A DNA stretch of 52,254 bases from Ruminococcaceae bacterium UBA5891. GTDB taxonomy: Bacteria > Bacillota > Clostridia > Oscillospirales > Acutalibacteraceae. Position 1 is the first letter of the stretch. The number at the start of each line of letters is the position of its first letter. Position numbers and translations under genes: made by a program. The notes under the pieces are model-generated. The model had not been told where the DNA came from. It worked only from the letters and a program-made list of their open reading frames with translations, and did not search any database. The DNA is taken from positions 2,006-54,259 of the forward strand of contig DJET01000083.1 in assembly GCA_002431945.1 (NCBI GenBank). Direction: 5' to 3'. This document shows positions 1 through 8,383 of the stretch, piece by piece.

Positions 1-2
1 GC

Positions 3-68
3 GGTTTTGCGGATAAAAACACGGTAGTTCTGCTTGAAAACGATCTGCCTGATAACTATTTGAATTAA
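3..68 (+). CDS. C-terminal fragment of an upstream gene
   Basis: An open frame enters from the left edge and ends in TAA at 66-68, leaving 21 codons that finish with residues ENDLPDNY and a short tail. It ends 15 bases before ddl, so the two are probably cotranscribed. The ENDLPDNY ending reminds me of MurF-like Mur ligases of Clostridia, and a neighbouring Mur ligase would suit a D-Ala-D-Ala ligase gene, but 21 residues are too few to name it. Confidence 0.5.
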   Translation, partial: GFADKNTVVLLENDLPDNYLN

Positions 69-83
69 ATGGGGTTGTAAATA

Positions 84-1271
84 ATGAAAACCAATATTGC
101 GGTATTTTTCGGCTGTCGCTCGGTTGAGCACGAGGTTTCAATTATATCTGCGGTGCAGGCAATGCGCGCCATAAACCGCGAAAAGTATGACGTAACGCCC
201 GTATATGTTACCAAAAACGGCGAAATGTACACAGGCGAAAACCTTTTCACCATTGAAAATTACAGGGATCTGCCTGCGCTTTTAAAGGCGGCTGAGCCTG
301 TAACCTTTATAAAGCAGGGCGGCAGCGTGTTTATGAAATACTTAAACAGCGGGCTTTTCTCAAAGAAAAAGGACGTACAGGTTGATTTAGCATTCCCAGT
401 TGTTCACGGCACAAACTGCGAGGACGGAACCATGGCGGGCTACTTTGAATTTTTAGGTCTGCCATATATCAGCTGCGATATACTTTCCGCCGCAGTGGGT
501 ATGGATAAAGCGGTATTTAAAGAGGTGCTTAAAAGCGCGGGGCTTCCGGTGCTCGGCTGCGTTACCTTCCGTTCGCGAGAGTATATGACCGATAAAGAGG
601 CAGTTACCGCTGAAATTACAGAAAAAATAGGTTTCCCGCTTATAATCAAGCCCGTAAATTTAGGCTCCAGCGTAGGTATTACAAAGGTTAATTCCGCCGA
701 TGAGCTTGACAGCGCAATAACCCTTGCCGCCTCGTTTACCAACAGAATACTTGCCGAGCACGCCATTACCAATCTGCGCGAGATTAACTGCTCGGTTTTA
801 GGGGACGCAGACGAATGCGAAGCCAGCGTTTGCGAAGAACCCTTTATGCACGACGAAATTCTTTCGTATGAGGATAAATATATGTCAGGCTCAAAGGGCG
901 GCAGTAAGGGTATGGCGTCGCTCGGCAGAAAAATACCCGCCGATTTACCGGAAGAAAAGTCGGAAGAAATAAGAAAACTCGCTTGCGACGTATTCAAGGC
1001 GATAAACGCAAGCGGCGTTGTAAGAATTGATTTTATGATAGACTGCGATACAAATAAGGTATATGCCAACGAAATAAACACCATACCCGGCTCGCTTGCC
1101 TTTTATCTGTGGGAGGCAACGGGGCTTAAATATACCGATATGATAGACCGCTTGGCGGAGGTTGCATTCCGCCGTCAGCGCGAGCGCGATAATCTTACCT
1201 TTACCATTGATACAAATATTTTGTCCGGCGTTTCCTTCGGGGCAAAGGGCGCTAAGGGAGCAAAGCTTTAA
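84..1271 (+). CDS. ddl: D-alanine--D-alanine ligase
   Basis: ATP-dependent cytosolic ligase joining two D-alanines to make the dipeptide that MurF adds to peptidoglycan precursors. The 395-residue product has the N-terminal EHEVS motif (15-19), an HGxxxEDG segment (108-115), the LGSSVG loop (193-198), an omega-loop SYEDKY (261-266), and RIDFMID and NEINTIPG in the ATP-grasp C-terminal half. Tyr266 lies where D-Ala-D-Lac ligases usually carry Phe, so D-Ala-D-Ala specificity is inferred. It is longer than the usual 310-370 residues because of a basic tail after about 360 ending in GAKGAKGAKL. ATG start with GGGGTTG upstream. The TAA overlaps the next start by one base. Confidence 0.95.
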   Translation: MKTNIAVFFGCRSVEHEVSIISAVQAMRAINREKYDVTPVYVTKNGEMYTGENLFTIENYRDLPALLKAAEPVTFIKQGGSVFMKYLNSGLFSKKKDVQVDLAFPVVHGTNCEDGTMAGYFEFLGLPYISCDILSAAVGMDKAVFKEVLKSAGLPVLGCVTFRSREYMTDKEAVTAEITEKIGFPLIIKPVNLGSSVGITKVNSADELDSAITLAASFTNRILAEHAITNLREINCSVLGDADECEASVCEEPFMHDEILSYEDKYMSGSKGGSKGMASLGRKIPADLPEEKSEEIRKLACDVFKAINASGVVRIDFMIDCDTNKVYANEINTIPGSLAFYLWEATGLKYTDMIDRLAEVAFRRQRERDNLTFTIDTNILSGVSFGAKGAKGAKL

Positions 1272-2458
1272 TGACAAAGCTTTTAATAAAGCTGTTTGTA
1301 AAAAACAGCGAAGATGTTTTAAACCCCGCCGTTCGCCGAAGCTACGGCAGTTTGAGCGGCGGCGTGGGAATTTTTTGCAATTTGTTTTTGTGCATTATTA
1401 AAATCGCGGTAGGTCTTCTTACCGCGAGTATTTCTATTACGGCGGACGGTCTTAACAACCTTTCCGATATGGGTTCGTCCGTTATAACGCTTATAGGCTT
1501 TAAAATGGCGGGCAAGCCTGCCGATAAGGACCACCCGTTCGGTCACGGCAGAATGGAGTATATGTCTGCTTTTATTGTGGCGGTGCTTATACTGCTTGTG
1601 GGAGCGGAGCTGTTGAAATCCTCGGCTTCGGCGCTTATAAACGGCGATAAAGCCCCTGTGTATTCAGGGTATGCCTTAGCTGTGCTTGCCGTATCGATAG
1701 CGGTTAAGCTTTGGATGTATATATTCAACCGCAAATTGGCAAAAAAAGCGGATTCGGGCGTGTTCAGGGCTACCGCTCAGGACAGCCTTAACGATATGCT
1801 TTCAACCGGTGTTATTTTGTTTTCGGTTGCAATATCGATGGCAGTTAGGCTGCCCTTTAACCTTGACGCGGTAATGGGCGTTTTGGTAAGCCTGTTTATT
1901 CTTTATTCCGGCTTTTCAACAGGCAGGGATACCCTTAACCTTATTTTAGGCGCGCCGCCCGAAAAGGAAACCGTTAACGAAATTAAAAATACCGTGCTTT
2001 CGTTTAAAAGCTTTGTTGGTCTGCATGACCTTATAATACACAACTACGGTCCGGGCAGGCAGTTTGCTTCGGTTCATGTTGAGGTTCCGCAGGATACCGA
2101 TTTTGTAAAGTGCCACGAGCAGGTGGATCTGTGCGAAAAGCTTGTGAACGAAAAATACAATATCTCGCTTGTTATACATATGGATCCGATAGACGTAAAT
2201 AACGAGGCGGTAACAAAAACCCGTGCGGAAATAGAAAGCATAGTTAAAAGCATAGACAGCCGTATGACAATACACGATTTCAGAATGACGCCTTCGGGCG
2301 AAAAGCGCACCAACCTTATATTCGACGCAGTAGTTCCGGCGGGACTTGCCTTTACAAAAGCCGAGCTTGAAGGGCTGATTTGCGAAAAGGCGGCAAGGCT
2401 TAACCCAACGTATAACTGCGTTATAACATTTGACGACGATTTTACCGTGGAGGAATAG
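1271..2458 (+). CDS. Cation diffusion facilitator (CDF) metal transporter
   Basis: Inner-membrane metal/proton antiporter, probably exporting a divalent metal such as Zn, Fe or Mn. The N-terminal ~220 residues carry hydrophobic helices and the CDF metal-site signatures: D59 and D66 in the ADGLNNLSD helix, the DHPFGH motif (87-92), and a second QDSLND helix. A cytoplasmic ferredoxin-like CDF C-terminal domain follows (IHNYGPG, ASVHVEVP). At 395 residues it exceeds the usual ~300, because about 85 further residues after the normal end look like a second small alpha/beta domain. It overlaps ddl by one base and is followed after one base by feoA, so iron or manganese export is possible. The substrate cannot be read from the sequence. 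Confidence 0.9.
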   Translation: MTKLLIKLFVKNSEDVLNPAVRRSYGSLSGGVGIFCNLFLCIIKIAVGLLTASISITADGLNNLSDMGSSVITLIGFKMAGKPADKDHPFGHGRMEYMSAFIVAVLILLVGAELLKSSASALINGDKAPVYSGYALAVLAVSIAVKLWMYIFNRKLAKKADSGVFRATAQDSLNDMLSTGVILFSVAISMAVRLPFNLDAVMGVLVSLFILYSGFSTGRDTLNLILGAPPEKETVNEIKNTVLSFKSFVGLHDLIIHNYGPGRQFASVHVEVPQDTDFVKCHEQVDLCEKLVNEKYNISLVIHMDPIDVNNEAVTKTRAEIESIVKSIDSRMTIHDFRMTPSGEKRTNLIFDAVVPAGLAFTKAELEGLICEKAARLNPTYNCVITFDDDFTVEE

Positions 2459-2459
2459 T

Positions 2460-2690
2460 ATGACGCTAAACGATTTAAAGGTAGGCGGCGAGGGCGTTAT
2501 AACCGCCGTAAACGGCGGGGGAGAGCTAAGGCTGCGCCTGCTTGATATGGGGCTTATACCGGGCACCGCAGTTAAGGTTATTAAAATAGCGCCGCTCGGC
2601 GACCCGATCGAAATAACCCTGCGCGGCTACGAGCTTACCATGCGCCGCGAGCACGCAAAGGAAATAGATGTAAAAACAAAGGAAGTATAA
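2460..2690 (+). CDS. feoA: Ferrous iron transport protein A
   Basis: Small cytosolic SH3-like protein that partners FeoB in Fe(II) uptake. The 76-residue product shows the family pattern GEGVITAVNG, LRLLDMGLIPGT, V.V.K.APLGDPIEI.LRGYEL and a basic end. I chose ATG 2460, with GTGGAGG at 2447-2453, over an in-frame upstream ATG at 2430 that would sit inside the CDF gene and add ten unrelated residues. It lies one base after the CDF stop and two bases before feoB, so it is translationally packed with both. Confidence 0.93.
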   Translation: MTLNDLKVGGEGVITAVNGGGELRLRLLDMGLIPGTAVKVIKIAPLGDPIEITLRGYELTMRREHAKEIDVKTKEV

Positions 2691-2692
2691 AA

Positions 2693-4699
2693 ATGATTTT
2701 TGCACTTGTAGGCAATCAAAACTGCGGTAAAACCACACTTTTCAACGCCCTTACAGGCGCTAATCAGCATGTGGGTAATTTTCCGGGCGTTACGGTGGAT
2801 CAAAAAACGGGAACAATTATGTACGCCAAGGACTCCTCTGTTGTGGATCTTCCGGGTATTTATTCAATACGCCCGTATTCCACCGAGGAAATTGTTACCC
2901 GCGATTTTGTACTTAACCAAAAGCCGGACGGAATTATAAATATAATCGACGCTACCAATATTGAAAGAAATCTGTACCTTACATTGCAGCTTTTGGAGCT
3001 TGGCATACCAATGGTTTTGGCGCTTAATATGATGGACGAGGTTCGCGGTAACGGCGGAACGGTTAATATAAAGCTTATATCAGAGCTTTTGGGCGTGCCT
3101 GCCGTTCCCATAAGCGCCGCCAAAAACGAGGGTATAACCGAGCTTGTTGAAACTGCCGTTAAAACCGCAAAAACAAAAACGCGGCCCGCCGTGCAGGATT
3201 TTTGCACACCCGGTCCGGTTCACAGGTGCATACACGCCGTGTCGCACCTTATAGAGGACCATGCCCAAAACTGCGATATTTCCCCGCGCTTTGCCGCAAC
3301 TAAGCTTATAGAGGGCGATATGTCCTTTGCAAAAAAATTAGAGCTTGACCAAAACGAAATTGAAATGATAGAGCACAGCGTTAAGGAAATGGAGACCGAA
3401 CGCGGTCTTGACGCAAACGCCGCGCTTGCGGATATGCGCTATTCGTTTATAGAAAACGTGTGCGATAAGGCGGTTGTTAAATGTAAGGAAAGCCGCGAAC
3501 ATATGCGCAGCGTTAAAATAGACAATGTGCTTACAAACAAATATCTTGCTTTGCCGTTGTTTCTTTTAATTATGGTGCTTATTTTTTGGCTTACCTTCGG
3601 CGTTATAGGAAATTCGCTTTCAAATCTTTTAACCCTTGGTATTGATAAGCTTACCGGTATTGCCGATTCGGCGCTTACGCATTACGGAATAAATCCGGTT
3701 GTTCACAGCCTTATTATAAACGGTATATTTGCCGGTCTTGGCAGCGTGCTTTCTTTTTTACCGATAATCGTGGTGCTGTTCTTCTTTTTATCAATACTTG
3801 AAGATACGGGCTATATGGCGCGTGTTGCCTTTGTTATGGATAAGCTGTTAAGGAAAATAGGTCTTTCGGGAAGAAGCTTTGTTCCTATGATAATCGGCTT
3901 CGGCTGTTCGGTGCCTGCGGTTATGTCTGCCAGAACGCTTTCGTCAGAACGCGACCGCAAGATGACCATAATGCTTATACCGTTTATACCCTGCTCGGCT
4001 AAAATTCCGATATACGCGGTATTCAGCGCGGCGTTTTTCCCCGATTATTCGGTGCTTGTTATGTCGTGTTTATATATATTCGGTATAATAACAGGCATTA
4101 TAGCCGCGCTTATTCTTAACAAAACGGCGTTTAAGGGCAACCCCGTGCCGTTTGTAATGGAGTTGCCTAATTACCGTCTTCCGTCTGCCAAAAGCGTGCT
4201 TTTGCTTATGTGGGATAAGGCAAAGGATTTTTTGCAAAAGGCATTTACCGTAATTTTTATAGCTGCTGTGCTTATTTGGTTTCTCGGCGCGTTTGATATG
4301 AGGCTTAACTTTGTAAACAACTCTGCGAACAGTATTTTGGCAGGCATAGGGAGAGCTATATCCCCGATATTTAAGCCGCTCGGCCTTGAAGACTGGAGAA
4401 TAAGCACGTCACTTTTGGCGGGTTTTTCCGCTAAAGAGGCGGTTGTAAGCACAATGAGCGTGCTGCTCGGAACGGGAGCGGACGGTCTTTCCGCGGCGCT
4501 GTCAAACCTGTTTACTCCGCTTACCGCGGTAAGCTTTCTAACTTTTACATTGCTTTATACACCCTGCGTTGCGGCAATTGCCACGCTTAAAGCAGAGCTT
4601 AATTCACGGCTTCAAACAGCCGGAGTTATAATTCTTCAGTGCTCGGTCGCGTGGGTGTGCGCCTTTATAGTTTACAGATTGGGGGCGCTGTTTATATGA
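2693..4699 (+). CDS. feoB: Ferrous iron transport protein B
   Basis: Membrane Fe(II) uptake protein with a cytosolic G domain. Residues 1-~165 are the GTPase: G1 at 7-15 (GNQNCGKTT), G3 DLPG at 52-55, G4 NMMD at 112-115, and a SAAKNEG G5 region. A helical cytosolic spacer follows, then from ~280 the polytopic part with the two Gate domains (GYMARVAFVMD and SGRSFVPMIIGFGCSVPA in the first; FSAKEAVVSTM in the second). At 668 residues it is full length for a Clostridial FeoB. It starts two bases after feoA and its stop overlaps the next small gene, making feoA-feoB-Cys-rich peptide one unit. I see no Fur-type operator, because the group is inside a longer operon. Confidence 0.97.
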   Translation: MIFALVGNQNCGKTTLFNALTGANQHVGNFPGVTVDQKTGTIMYAKDSSVVDLPGIYSIRPYSTEEIVTRDFVLNQKPDGIINIIDATNIERNLYLTLQLLELGIPMVLALNMMDEVRGNGGTVNIKLISELLGVPAVPISAAKNEGITELVETAVKTAKTKTRPAVQDFCTPGPVHRCIHAVSHLIEDHAQNCDISPRFAATKLIEGDMSFAKKLELDQNEIEMIEHSVKEMETERGLDANAALADMRYSFIENVCDKAVVKCKESREHMRSVKIDNVLTNKYLALPLFLLIMVLIFWLTFGVIGNSLSNLLTLGIDKLTGIADSALTHYGINPVVHSLIINGIFAGLGSVLSFLPIIVVLFFFLSILEDTGYMARVAFVMDKLLRKIGLSGRSFVPMIIGFGCSVPAVMSARTLSSERDRKMTIMLIPFIPCSAKIPIYAVFSAAFFPDYSVLVMSCLYIFGIITGIIAALILNKTAFKGNPVPFVMELPNYRLPSAKSVLLLMWDKAKDFLQKAFTVIFIAAVLIWFLGAFDMRLNFVNNSANSILAGIGRAISPIFKPLGLEDWRISTSLLAGFSAKEAVVSTMSVLLGTGADGLSAALSNLFTPLTAVSFLTFTLLYTPCVAAIATLKAELNSRLQTAGVIILQCSVAWVCAFIVYRLGALFI

Positions 4700-4854
4700 G
4701 CGTTTACGATTATTTGCTGTTGCTTATTATAGCCGTTTGGGTGGTTTTTGCGGTAATTTATATAATAAAAAGCAGAAAAGGATCGGGCTGCAGCGCCTGC
4801 TGCCGAAATTGCAGCTGCCGTAAAAAGCCGCCTTTTTGTCATAAGGCTTTTTAA
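4696..4854 (+). CDS. FeoB-associated Cys-rich membrane protein
   Basis: A 52-residue protein with one N-terminal transmembrane helix (YLLLLIIAVWVVFAVIYII) followed by a basic Cys-rich tail with CSACC, CSC and a final Cys. This matches the small Cys-rich peptides routinely encoded after feoB in Clostridia, whose function is not established and may be in iron hand-off. ATG 4696 overlaps the feoB TGA by four bases, a typical coupling arrangement that decides the start against upstream in-frame ATGs inside feoB. Its 3' end overlaps the convergent AraC gene by four bases. Confidence 0.88.
   Translation: MSVYDYLLLLIIAVWVVFAVIYIIKSRKGSGCSACCRNCSCRKKPPFCHKAF
4822..4852. terminator. Bidirectional terminator inside the overlapping gene ends
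   Basis: AAAAAGCC (4822-4829) pairs with GGCTTTTT (4845-4852) around a 15-base loop. It can act in both directions for the convergent feo operon and AraC gene. It lies within the last codons of the Cys-rich peptide, so those codons also serve as terminator. The GC part of the stem is only three pairs, so strength is uncertain. Confidence 0.5.
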
Positions 4855-5663
4855 CCGATAGAAATTTTACTCGGAGAAGTGCCGTATTTCTTTTTATAAG
4901 CGCGGTAAAATACCGAATAATCCTTAAAACCGCATTGCAGATACGCCCTTGTAGGGGAAGTGCCGGAAAGTATAAGGCTTCGTGCCTTAACCAGCCGTTT
5001 TACCGTTATGTAATCGCCTACAGTTGAAGCGGTGGCTCTTTTGAAAATACGGCGCAGCTGGGATTCGCTTATAAAAAACTTTTCGCACAGGCGCCTTACC
5101 GATATATCGTCGGAAATATGCCTGTTTATATAGCTTACAATGCGGTAATCAAGCGAATAATCGGCTTCGGATTTTTTTATAAATTCAAACGCTTTATATA
5201 TATCGTACAGCAGCGGCAGAAGATTTGTAATCGTCTGAAGGCGGCGGTCTGCCCCGTGGGCGGTGATCCTGTTTATAAATATACGGTAGTCGTCGTCCCT
5301 CAGGTCCTCCGTACCGTAACGGTTAAATGTGCCGATACTGCGGCTCTCGAAAGGAATTAACAGCTTTCTTTCGGGATCGGCCTTGTCTAAAATTTTGGGC
5401 TTGAAATTTATATACAGCCTTGTATAAGGCTTATTATCGGTTATTTCTATATAATGCGCCTCTGCAGGGCGCATTATAATTATATCGCCCCTTTTAAGCG
5501 GATATTCGCTGCCCTCAACATGGTATACTCCGCTGCCGCCGGCAAAATAATAAAGCTCATAGTCTTCGTGTGTGTGCATTTTAAAATCGGACCGCGCGGG
5601 CTTTTCGTCGCGTATATACTGTATTTTTATTTCGCTGTCTTCATAAGCAAAAAAATCATTCAT
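4851..5663 (-). CDS. AraC family transcriptional regulator
   Basis: A 270-residue regulator. Residues ~10-100 form an AraC-type cupin (HTHEDYELYYF, then GSGVYHVEGSEY, LKRGDIIIMRPAEAHY). Residues ~165-268 contain the two helix-turn-helix units, the second with the family pattern YLQCGFKDYSVFYRAYKKKYGTSP. This architecture usually senses sugars or related ligands. It is transcribed divergently from an FAD-dependent oxidoreductase, and two related palindromes in the gap cover the -35 boxes on both sides, so it probably controls both itself and that gene. ATG start with CGGAG 7-11 bases upstream. Confidence 0.9.
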   Translation of the reverse strand: MNDFFAYEDSEIKIQYIRDEKPARSDFKMHTHEDYELYYFAGGSGVYHVEGSEYPLKRGDIIIMRPAEAHYIEITDNKPYTRLYINFKPKILDKADPERKLLIPFESRSIGTFNRYGTEDLRDDDYRIFINRITAHGADRRLQTITNLLPLLYDIYKAFEFIKKSEADYSLDYRIVSYINRHISDDISVRRLCEKFFISESQLRRIFKRATASTVGDYITVKRLVKARSLILSGTSPTRAYLQCGFKDYSVFYRAYKKKYGTSPSKISIG

Positions 5664-5700
5664 TGTGTTCTCCGTTTATTTTTAAAATATAACCGTATAC

Positions 5701-5729
5701 AGAATAACATATAACGACTGTATTTGCAA
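5701..5729 (-). promoter_or_regulatory. Probable promoter of the AraC regulator gene
   Basis: On the minus strand TTGCAA (5724-5729), a 17-base spacer, then TATTCT (5701-5706), about 40 bases before the start codon. The -35 box overlaps the first GCAAT...ATTGC palindrome. Confidence 0.5.
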
Positions 5730-5760
5730 TATAAATTGCTTAATTTTGCAATTTGATTGC
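5726..5760. promoter_or_regulatory. Tandem palindromic operators between AraC and FAD oxidoreductase genes
   Basis: Two copies of a GCAAT-N3/4-ATTGC palindrome at 5726-5739 (spacer ATAA) and 5748-5760 (spacer TTG). Their centres are about 21.5 bp apart, close to two helical turns, and they also read as a direct repeat of TTGCAATWTRATTGC. One covers the -35 of the leftward promoter and the other the -35 of the rightward promoter. Binding by the adjacent AraC protein is inferred from position only. Confidence 0.6.
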
Positions 5761-5780
5761 GCTTTTGACAAAGATATAAT
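5753..5780 (+). promoter_or_regulatory. Probable promoter of the FAD oxidoreductase gene
   Basis: TTGATT (5753-5758), a 16-base spacer and a perfect TATAAT (5775-5780), 32 bases upstream of ATG 5813. A second candidate, TTGACA (5765-5770) with TATAAA (5788-5793) at 17-base spacing, would start transcription on the ribosome binding site, so it is less likely. Confidence 0.55.
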
Positions 5781-5812
5781 GATTGTGTATAAATATATCG
5801 GGGGTTTATGTT

Positions 5813-7570
5813 ATGAATTGTAAAAACGTAATAAAGCATAAAGCGGATATATGCGTTATAGGCGGCGGTCTTGCGGGAATGTGCGCCGCAATTGCCGCCG
5901 CGCGCAGGGGTAGCAGCGTCGTTCTTATACACGACAGACCGGTATTGGGCGGTAACTGTTCTTCGGAAATAAGAATGTGGCCTATGGGAGCGGGTGGAGC
6001 TAACCGCCGCGAAACAGGTATATTTGAGGAACTGGTGCTTAACAATATGTACCGTAATCCCACACGCAACTATCCTGTTTGGGATTCGGTGCTGTTTGAA
6101 GCCGTGCGGTTTCAAAAGGGGCTTGAAAGTATACTTAACTGCTCGGTAAACGATATAGAAATGTCGGACGATAAGCATATAAAGGCGGTTTACGGCTGGC
6201 AGACCACTACATACAAAACCCATTATATAAGGGCGGATATTTTTATAGATTGTTCGGGCGACAGTATTTTAGCGGAGCTTTCGGGTGCAGAGTACCGCCA
6301 CGGCCGCGAGGCGCGCGGGGAATACGGCGAGGCAGCGGCGCCTCAAACGGCGGATAAGCAAACTATGGGAAATTCCTGTCTTTTGCAGGTGCGCGAAACT
6401 GCGGAGCCGATTCCGTTTATTCCGCCGCAGTGGGCAAGAAAGCTGCCTGATGAAGAAAACCTTGAAACCAGAGATCATATGCCGAACAGCTACCGCGACA
6501 ATAATTTTTGGTGGCTTGAGCTCGGCGGAAATAAAAATACCATCGACGACGCCGAAGAGATAAGAGACGAGCTGCTTAAGCTTTCCTTCGGTATATGGGA
6601 TCATATAAAAAATACGGGCGATCACAAAGCGGAAAATTGGGAACTTGACTGGGCTGGATTTCTGCCCGGAAAAAGGGAAAGCCGCAGATATATAGGCGAC
6701 CATATTCTTAATCAGCGTGAGGTACAGCAGGGCGGCAAATTTAAGGATATTGTAGCCTACGGCGGCTGGCAGATAGACGATCACCCGCCTATGGGCTTTG
6801 ACCACAAGGGAGAACCCACTACATATTATCCTTGTCCCTCGCCGTTCGGAATACCTTACAGGTGTCTTTATTCGGTAAATATTGATAACCTTATGTTTGC
6901 GGGAAGAAACATAAGCGTAACTCATGCCGCAATGGCGGCGTCACGCGTTATGGCTACCTGCGCTATGATAGGCCAGGCGGCGGGAACCGCGGCATATATT
7001 GCGGTAAAAAAATCTACAGAACCTCGCGGCGTCAATAATTATATTGACGAGCTTCAGCAATATCTTATGGAAGACGATTGCTGGCTGCCGGGGCTCAGCC
7101 GCAGGGTGAGCGAGGCGTGTATGTCGGCGTCGCTTACCGCCGAATGTGAAAATGCAGACAACCTGCGCAACGGCGTTGACCGTCCGACAGACGAGGGCGG
7201 TGACAACGGGTGCTTTGTTCCGCTCGGCAGTAATATTACATATACTTTAAAAAAGCCTGCATATATCGAAAGCGTGCATATTGTGTTTGACAGCGATCTA
7301 AACCGTGACACGGTTAAAGGCGGTATTCAGTGCGTAAGGGACTGCCCTACCATATGTAATCGCCCGCTTGATTTAAAGGGTTATACCTTCCCATCAACCG
7401 TTACAAAGGAATTTGTGCTTACAGCCGACGGCGAGACGGTTTATACCGCAAGGTGCAATCATCAGCGGCTTGTTAAAATAAATGTGGGACGAACCGTATC
7501 AGAGCTTGTTCTTAAACCGCTGGCTACGTTCGGTGCAGAAAAGGCTCATATCTTTTCCTTTGATTTTTGA
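5813..7570 (+). CDS. FAD-dependent oxidoreductase (FAD_oxidored family)
   Basis: A 585-residue flavoprotein. The N-terminal Rossmann motif is GGGLAG (17-22), followed by GGNCSSEIRM, as in the FAD_oxidored (PF12831-type) family. The FAD-binding end motif GRNISVTHAAMAA with GQAAGTAA is near 355-390. After ~425 comes a ~155-residue beta-rich extension resembling a discoidin/jelly-roll module, often seen in carbohydrate-linked members. There is no signal peptide, so it should be cytosolic. Substrate unknown; a hydroxy-acid or sugar derivative is an inference from the AraC partner. ATG 5813 is preferred over TTG 5783 because GGGG lies at 5801-5804 and the promoter would be consumed by the earlier start. 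A paralogue is at 46585-47787. Confidence 0.85.
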   Translation: MNCKNVIKHKADICVIGGGLAGMCAAIAAARRGSSVVLIHDRPVLGGNCSSEIRMWPMGAGGANRRETGIFEELVLNNMYRNPTRNYPVWDSVLFEAVRFQKGLESILNCSVNDIEMSDDKHIKAVYGWQTTTYKTHYIRADIFIDCSGDSILAELSGAEYRHGREARGEYGEAAAPQTADKQTMGNSCLLQVRETAEPIPFIPPQWARKLPDEENLETRDHMPNSYRDNNFWWLELGGNKNTIDDAEEIRDELLKLSFGIWDHIKNTGDHKAENWELDWAGFLPGKRESRRYIGDHILNQREVQQGGKFKDIVAYGGWQIDDHPPMGFDHKGEPTTYYPCPSPFGIPYRCLYSVNIDNLMFAGRNISVTHAAMAASRVMATCAMIGQAAGTAAYIAVKKSTEPRGVNNYIDELQQYLMEDDCWLPGLSRRVSEACMSASLTAECENADNLRNGVDRPTDEGGDNGCFVPLGSNITYTLKKPAYIESVHIVFDSDLNRDTVKGGIQCVRDCPTICNRPLDLKGYTFPSTVTKEFVLTADGETVYTARCNHQRLVKINVGRTVSELVLKPLATFGAEKAHIFSFDF

Positions 7571-7669
7571 ACTTAGGTATAAAATTAAAATATACAAGGC
7601 GTATACGTCCGAATGTTCTACCGTGCGGTTTAAAAACATATTTTTAACTGTATGAGGAGTGATTGCGGA

Positions 7670-8383
7670 ATGTTTAAGGGACGTATTATATCGGTTTTGT
7701 CGGTGGTTTTGTGCCTTGCTTTTTTAAGCGTATTTTTCTTTCGCGAATATGCCGAAACGGCGGCTTTAGGTAAATATGATACAAGACCTACCGTAATATT
7801 GGACGCAGGCCACGGCGGGTTTGACGGCGGCGCAGTTGCGGCGGACGGTACGGTTGAAAAGGATATAAACCTTAAAATTGCGCTGATGCTAAAGGCATTT
7901 CTTAACGCCGGCGGCGTTAAGGTGATAATGACAAGGGAAAGCGACGTTTCCACCGACAGCGTTGAAACCGATAAAATAGCCGCGCGCAAAAAAAGCGACC
8001 TTAAAAACCGCTTAAGCCTTATGAAGGATTACCCCGACGCGGTTTTTGTAAGTATTCATCTTAATAAATTTACAACATCAGCCGCAATCGGTTCACAGGT
8101 GTTTTACAGCGCACGCAGGGAGGAGTCAAAGCAGCTTGGCGAGGAAATACAGAAATCGATAGTGAAGCTTTTGCAGCCCGAAAACAGCCGTGTTAACAAG
8201 CAGGCAACAAGCAGCACATATATACTTTATAACGCAACCGTTCCGGCAGTGCTTGTTGAGTGCGGATTTTTAAGCAATTCAGCCGAGCTAAAAAGGCTTA
8301 AAACAGAGGAATACCAAAATAAAATGGCGTTCGGCATTTTTTGCGGAATAATGGAATATATCATAAATACGGAGGATCATTAA
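7670..8383 (+). CDS. cwlD: N-acetylmuramoyl-L-alanine amidase, CwlD-like
   Basis: Zinc amidase (Amidase_3) that cleaves the stem peptide from muramic acid. The 237-residue protein has an N-terminal membrane anchor (~6-24) and the full zinc/catalytic set: H48 in DAGHGG, E63, H130 in VSIHLN and E197 in LVECGF. Size, single anchor and absence of binding repeats match CwlD, which with PdaA makes muramic-delta-lactam in spore cortex, so a sporulation role is likely. ATG 7670 has GAGGAG at 7654-7659, whereas the ATG at 7652 lies on that site. It runs directly into radA, a common Clostridial arrangement. Confidence 0.85.
   Translation: MFKGRIISVLSVVLCLAFLSVFFFREYAETAALGKYDTRPTVILDAGHGGFDGGAVAADGTVEKDINLKIALMLKAFLNAGGVKVIMTRESDVSTDSVETDKIAARKKSDLKNRLSLMKDYPDAVFVSIHLNKFTTSAAIGSQVFYSARREESKQLGEEIQKSIVKLLQPENSRVNKQATSSTYILYNATVPAVLVECGFLSNSAELKRLKTEEYQNKMAFGIFCGIMEYIINTEDH

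Noticed and set aside
440..1084. 214-codon minus-strand open frame opposite ddl
   Set aside because: Shadow of ddl, Ser/Leu-rich, no start signals.
5765..5793. TTGACA-17-TATAAA promoter for the FAD oxidoreductase
   Set aside because: Textbook spacing, but transcription would start on the ribosome binding site; the TTGATT-16-TATAAT pair just upstream is more plausible.
7571..7669. Sporulation or sigma-A promoter for the cwlD-like gene
   Set aside because: AT-rich segments are present but no -35/-10 pair with acceptable spacing stood out.
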